Shown here: piece by piece, positions 21,244 through 23,242 of the stretch
Layout of the letters: each line of letters opens with the position of its first letter
Numbering within the stretch: position 1 is the first letter of the stretch
Source: a virus
Length of the DNA: 23,242 bases
Virus record (IMG/VR): IMGVR_UViG_3300046811_000099
Location: 1-23,242 of that record
Direction: 5' to 3' (one strand)
Position numbers and translations under genes: made by a program
Notes under the pieces: generated by a model
What the model was told of the DNA's origin: nothing
The model's input: the letters and a program-made list of their open reading frames with translations, nothing else
The model's database searches: none

Positions 21244-21504
21244 ATGACGACCTTCAATCAGAACTCGATCACGCTGCAGGTGGAAGAATACTCCGCGTTC
21301 AACCGTCTGACGGGCGAGGCGTCGAACATCGACACGATCGTCGCGCTCGTGCCCGACAACGTGGTCTACAAGGAAGGAAAGCTCACCATCCTGGGTGCGC
21401 GCGAGGCGCTGGATGGCGAGAAGGTGACGTGGAACGACGACCTCGCGGTGGCGGGCGTCAAGACCGCCGCCGAGCTGTCTGCGGACTTCAGCAGCTCACC
21501 ATAA
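21244..21504 (+). CDS. Small tail-module protein, paralogue 2
   Basis: An 86-residue protein starting 3 bases after paralogue 1. The sequence VEEYSAFNRLTGEASNIDTIVAL closely repeats the motif of paralogue 1. The following strand (GKLTILGAREALDGEKV) takes the place of GGDLQV. The similarity points to tandem duplication and divergence. Ends AELSADFSSSP. Role unknown. Confidence 0.65.
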   Translation: MTTFNQNSITLQVEEYSAFNRLTGEASNIDTIVALVPDNVVYKEGKLTILGAREALDGEKVTWNDDLAVAGVKTAAELSADFSSSP

Positions 21505-21530
21505 TCACGACTTTCACGGAGGAATAAATC

Positions 21531-21854
21531 ATGTCCGCAATTCTCGACAAGGAAATCAAGCCCGTAGCGGTGAAGGCGCGCCAGTACACGACGACCAACA
21601 AGGGCGAGATCGAAGCGCTCGTGGGCTGCGATCAGATCAAGGTCGAAAACGGCGTGTTCTACGTGCGCACACCATCCGGTTGGGTGGAGTGCGCGAACAA
21701 CGATTACGTCATCTGCTACGCGCCGACGGACTATGTCGCAGCGGACCCGGATGCCGATCCCGATCCGATCGCGGAAGTGCCGTTCGTGCCGGGCGTCGTC
21801 ATCGAGGTGACGAACGGAGCGGGTCTGACGGCTCGTTACCAGGATCCCGCGTAG
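21531..21854 (+). CDS. Small tail-module protein, paralogue 3 (PGDWI-like pattern)
   Basis: A 107-residue protein with a good GGAGGA before ATG 21531. The core KPVAVKARQYTTTNKGEIEALVG, then GVFYVRTPSGWVECANNDYVIC, recalls a widespread small phage family with pattern KPV.V.A.Q....N..EI....G....G.L.I.T..G.......D.I. It aligns by position with paralogues 1 and 2, which are more diverged. A C-terminal extension contains ADPDADPDPIAEVPFVPG. Function unknown. Confidence 0.65.
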   Translation: MSAILDKEIKPVAVKARQYTTTNKGEIEALVGCDQIKVENGVFYVRTPSGWVECANNDYVICYAPTDYVAADPDADPDPIAEVPFVPGVVIEVTNGAGLTARYQDPA

Positions 21855-21887
21855 TAAACCGTAGCCTGAGGAAGGAAGGACACGGCC

Positions 21888-22403
21888 ATGGAACGCAACG
21901 AGGCTCAGATTCTGTTGAACAAGCCGATCGTGGTGCCGATCGGCATGGATCCCGACAATCCGATCATGGTGACCGTCAAGGCACCATGCTCGGACGTCGA
22001 GGACGAGTACCTCGCGCTCATCGGCGAATCGCTGCGCAAGTTCGCGAAAACGAACCTGCCGGTGATTCTCGGGACGCTTCAGGGCAAGAACGTGGACGAC
22101 CTGCCGTTCGATCCCGCCGAGATCGTCAACCTATTCCGAAAGCCGCTGGTGCGAATCATCGCCGATGGAACAGGGCGCGACGACATCGACATGGCGTGGA
22201 TCGGCCAGAACACGAACAAGGCGCAGCAGGCGGCGCTCCTTCGCGCGTTTGGCGACGTGATCGGCTGGGAGTATCTGAAGGCGACTTTTTCCCTGGCGAT
22301 CACGGCGGTGGTGAAGAGCATGACCTCGCAGAGCGGCAGCGCCGCGGGGCCGTCGTGGTCGCGCGAGTCCTCCTCGACATCACCGAACAATTCCCCGAAC
22401 TGA
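21888..22403 (+). CDS. Tail assembly chaperone (G-like, zero-frame product)
   Basis: A 171-residue protein with AGGAAGGA before ATG 21888. It lies between the tail tube region and the tape measure gene, the standard place of the tail assembly chaperone pair (lambda G/GT). The first ~140 residues are coherent (VPIGMDPDNPIMVTVKAPCSDVED; DDLPFDPAEIVNLFRKPL; FGDVIGWEYLKATFSLAITAVV). The last ~25 are Ser-rich and out of character, indicating the real chain continues in another frame. The frame downstream is -1, the same direction as the known chaperone frameshifts. The protein would bind the tape measure to promote tail-tube assembly. Confidence 0.75.
   Translation: MERNEAQILLNKPIVVPIGMDPDNPIMVTVKAPCSDVEDEYLALIGESLRKFAKTNLPVILGTLQGKNVDDLPFDPAEIVNLFRKPLVRIIADGTGRDDIDMAWIGQNTNKAQQAALLRAFGDVIGWEYLKATFSLAITAVVKSMTSQSGSAAGPSWSRESSSTSPNNSPN
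22341..22352 (+). promoter_or_regulatory. Candidate -1 frameshift site
   Basis: The zero-frame codons GCC-GCG-GGG-CCG contain the run GGGG, where a ribosome could slip one base back. Frame-specific composition changes from frame 0 to frame -1 between about 22320 and 22370. The heptamer is not a canonical X-XXY-YYZ sequence. The TTTTTCC at 22286-22292 is an alternative but lies early. Confidence 0.4.
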
Positions 22404-22720
22404 CGCCGGAGGTGGTGTGGTACACGCGCTCGCGCGGCCAGATGATGTCCTACTGGCGCGCGGCGCAACGGCAGAAGAAGCGGGCCACCGCGGCGAATGC
22501 AATCTCGATGCACGCCGCCGCGCGCGCCGCCATCTGGGGAGACAAAGAGCGTGTCTTCCAGACCATGATCGACAAGCTCATGGAAGGCCAGGGGCAGGAC
22601 ACCGGGCGCGCCGGGATCCCGAATGCGGCGACGCTCAGCAAGATGTCGCCGGCGGTCCCGGGAGAGAAGGCGACATTCACGCAAGGGGCATCGGGCCTCG
22701 ACGGGTTTACAAAGTTCTAG
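22349..22720 (+). CDS. Tail assembly chaperone extension (T-like, -1 frame)
   Basis: The -1 frame relative to the upstream chaperone gene encodes AVVVARVLLDITEQFPELTP, then VVWYTRSRGQMMSYWRAAQ and Ala/Lys-rich helices, ending in GLDGFTKF at TAG 22718-22720. Its start is not a proper start codon region unless GTG 22355 or ATG 22442 is used. A -1 shift from the chaperone gives a fused 277-residue protein spanning 21888-22720, an integral number of codons. The T-like part would contact the tail tube or tape measure. An indel in the GGGG run would look the same. Confidence 0.62.
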   Translation, partial: AVVVARVLLDITEQFPELTPEVVWYTRSRGQMMSYWRAAQRQKKRATAANAISMHAAARAAIWGDKERVFQTMIDKLMEGQGQDTGRAGIPNAATLSKMSPAVPGEKATFTQGASGLDGFTKF

Positions 22721-22729
22721 GAGTAGCCG

Positions 22730-23242
22730 GTGACGAAGATCGTTGACGAACTGCTAGTAAAGCTCGGAGTCGATCCGTCGAAGTGGAAGACCGGCCTTTC
22801 CGAAGCCACGCGCGCGTCGAACTCGTTCGTGCAGGGGCTGAAAGAGCACCAGGCGGCGCTCAACGGCCTTACCCTCACGTCCGGCCTCACGCTCGCCGGC
22901 CAGATCGCGTTTATCAAAAAGGCCACCGACGCCGCGGAGGAGCAGCTCCTCGCCACGTCTAAGCTCGAGAACAACCTCAAGTCAGACCAGCGCACGCGCG
23001 CGGATTCGATTGATGTTCTCCGCGCTCAAGCTACTGAACTCCAGAAAGTCACGCGCTTTGACGACGAGCAGACCGTTGCCTCACAGGCTATGCTCGCGGG
23101 CTTCGGACTCACCGACCAGCAGATTCTCGCGATCACGCCTCATCTTCAGGACGCGGCGGAACAAGTCGCGTTTCTGAACAATGAAGAAGTAGACCTTGGC
23201 GCCGTCACGAAGGCAGTAGGAAAAGCGATCGAGACCGGCAAC
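22730..23242 (+). CDS. Tape measure protein (5' part)
   Basis: From GTG 22730, with TAGGAG at 22718-22723, the frame stays open to the window edge (171 codons). The N-terminus VDELLVKLGVDPSKWKTGLSEATRASNSFVQGLKE is the typical opening of tape measure proteins, with a beta strand and then a helix that repeats in this family (LGVD...F..GL..A). It continues as long amphipathic helices (ATDAAEEQLLATSKLENNLK) and a tape-measure-like block (TRFDDEQTVASQAMLAGFGLT). It sets tail length and is released with DNA. Size and C-terminal domains are not visible. Confidence 0.87.
   Translation, partial: MTKIVDELLVKLGVDPSKWKTGLSEATRASNSFVQGLKEHQAALNGLTLTSGLTLAGQIAFIKKATDAAEEQLLATSKLENNLKSDQRTRADSIDVLRAQATELQKVTRFDDEQTVASQAMLAGFGLTDQQILAITPHLQDAAEQVAFLNNEEVDLGAVTKAVGKAIETGN

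Noticed and set aside
22286-22292. TTTTTCC as the tail-chaperone slip site
   Set aside because: The P-site codon could re-pair, but the A-site would not. Frame 0 still has coding character for about 40 further bases, so a site near 22346 fits better.
1-23242. Anti-phage defence island, toxin-antitoxin pair or integrase
   Set aside because: No matching motifs, no recombinase, and all genes fit a phage genome on one strand. The methyltransferase has no endonuclease partner in the window.

Overview
The window is a contiguous stretch of a tailed-phage genome (or prophage). About 35 genes all lie on the + strand, most joined by 1-4 base stop/start overlaps (ATGA, GTGA, TGATG). The DNA is G+C rich with strong G/C preference at third codon positions. 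No tRNA, rRNA, integrase, repressor or lysis gene is recognisable, so lifestyle cannot be decided. The head genes (DUF935-type portal, Mu I-like protease with a nested scaffold, DUF1320/gp36 connector, gpG-type morphogenesis protein) resemble the Mu-like head module. The tail genes (tube protein, frameshifted assembly chaperone, tape measure) indicate a long-tailed virus. Two Sec-type signal peptides and a lipobox with Asp at +2 suggest a diderm host; this is inference, and the host is not identifiable from the sequence.

Layout. 1-5971 is the nucleic-acid metabolism side: the end of an Ala/Trp repeat protein, an orphan DNA methyltransferase, small zinc-finger proteins, a conserved phage protein, a lipoprotein and a one-pass membrane protein, a RusA-like resolvase, an O-like replication initiator with iteron-like repeats inside its gene, a possible helicase loader and a cysteine-rich protein. 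5993-10040 holds terminase small and large subunits and the portal protein, which carries an additional C-terminal P-loop kinase-like domain. 10037-10894 has four small genes where Mu-like phages usually have the MuF/gp7-type minor head protein. 10895-11131 is the only sizeable non-coding gap and contains a strong terminator hairpin plus a longer competing inverted repeat.

11132-14873 is the capsid module: a small protein, protease plus in-frame scaffold, decoration protein, major capsid protein and an acidic accessory protein. 14890-17966 is a cassette of a secreted small protein, a secreted NodB/CE4-like (polysaccharide deacetylase fold) protein and a TIM-barrel glycosidase-like protein, inserted between the capsid genes and the head-tail connectors. 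17966-22720 holds a BppU-like protein, connector and tail-completion proteins, the major tail protein, three tandem related small proteins and the tail assembly chaperone with its -1 frame extension. The tape measure gene begins at 22730 and runs off the end.

The least ordinary parts are the portal-NTPase fusion with an internal ribosome-binding site, the glycan-processing cassette inside the head module, the structured RNA gap after the portal cluster, the iteron-like repeats in the initiator gene, and a family of small related proteins that recurs in the capsid and tail modules.
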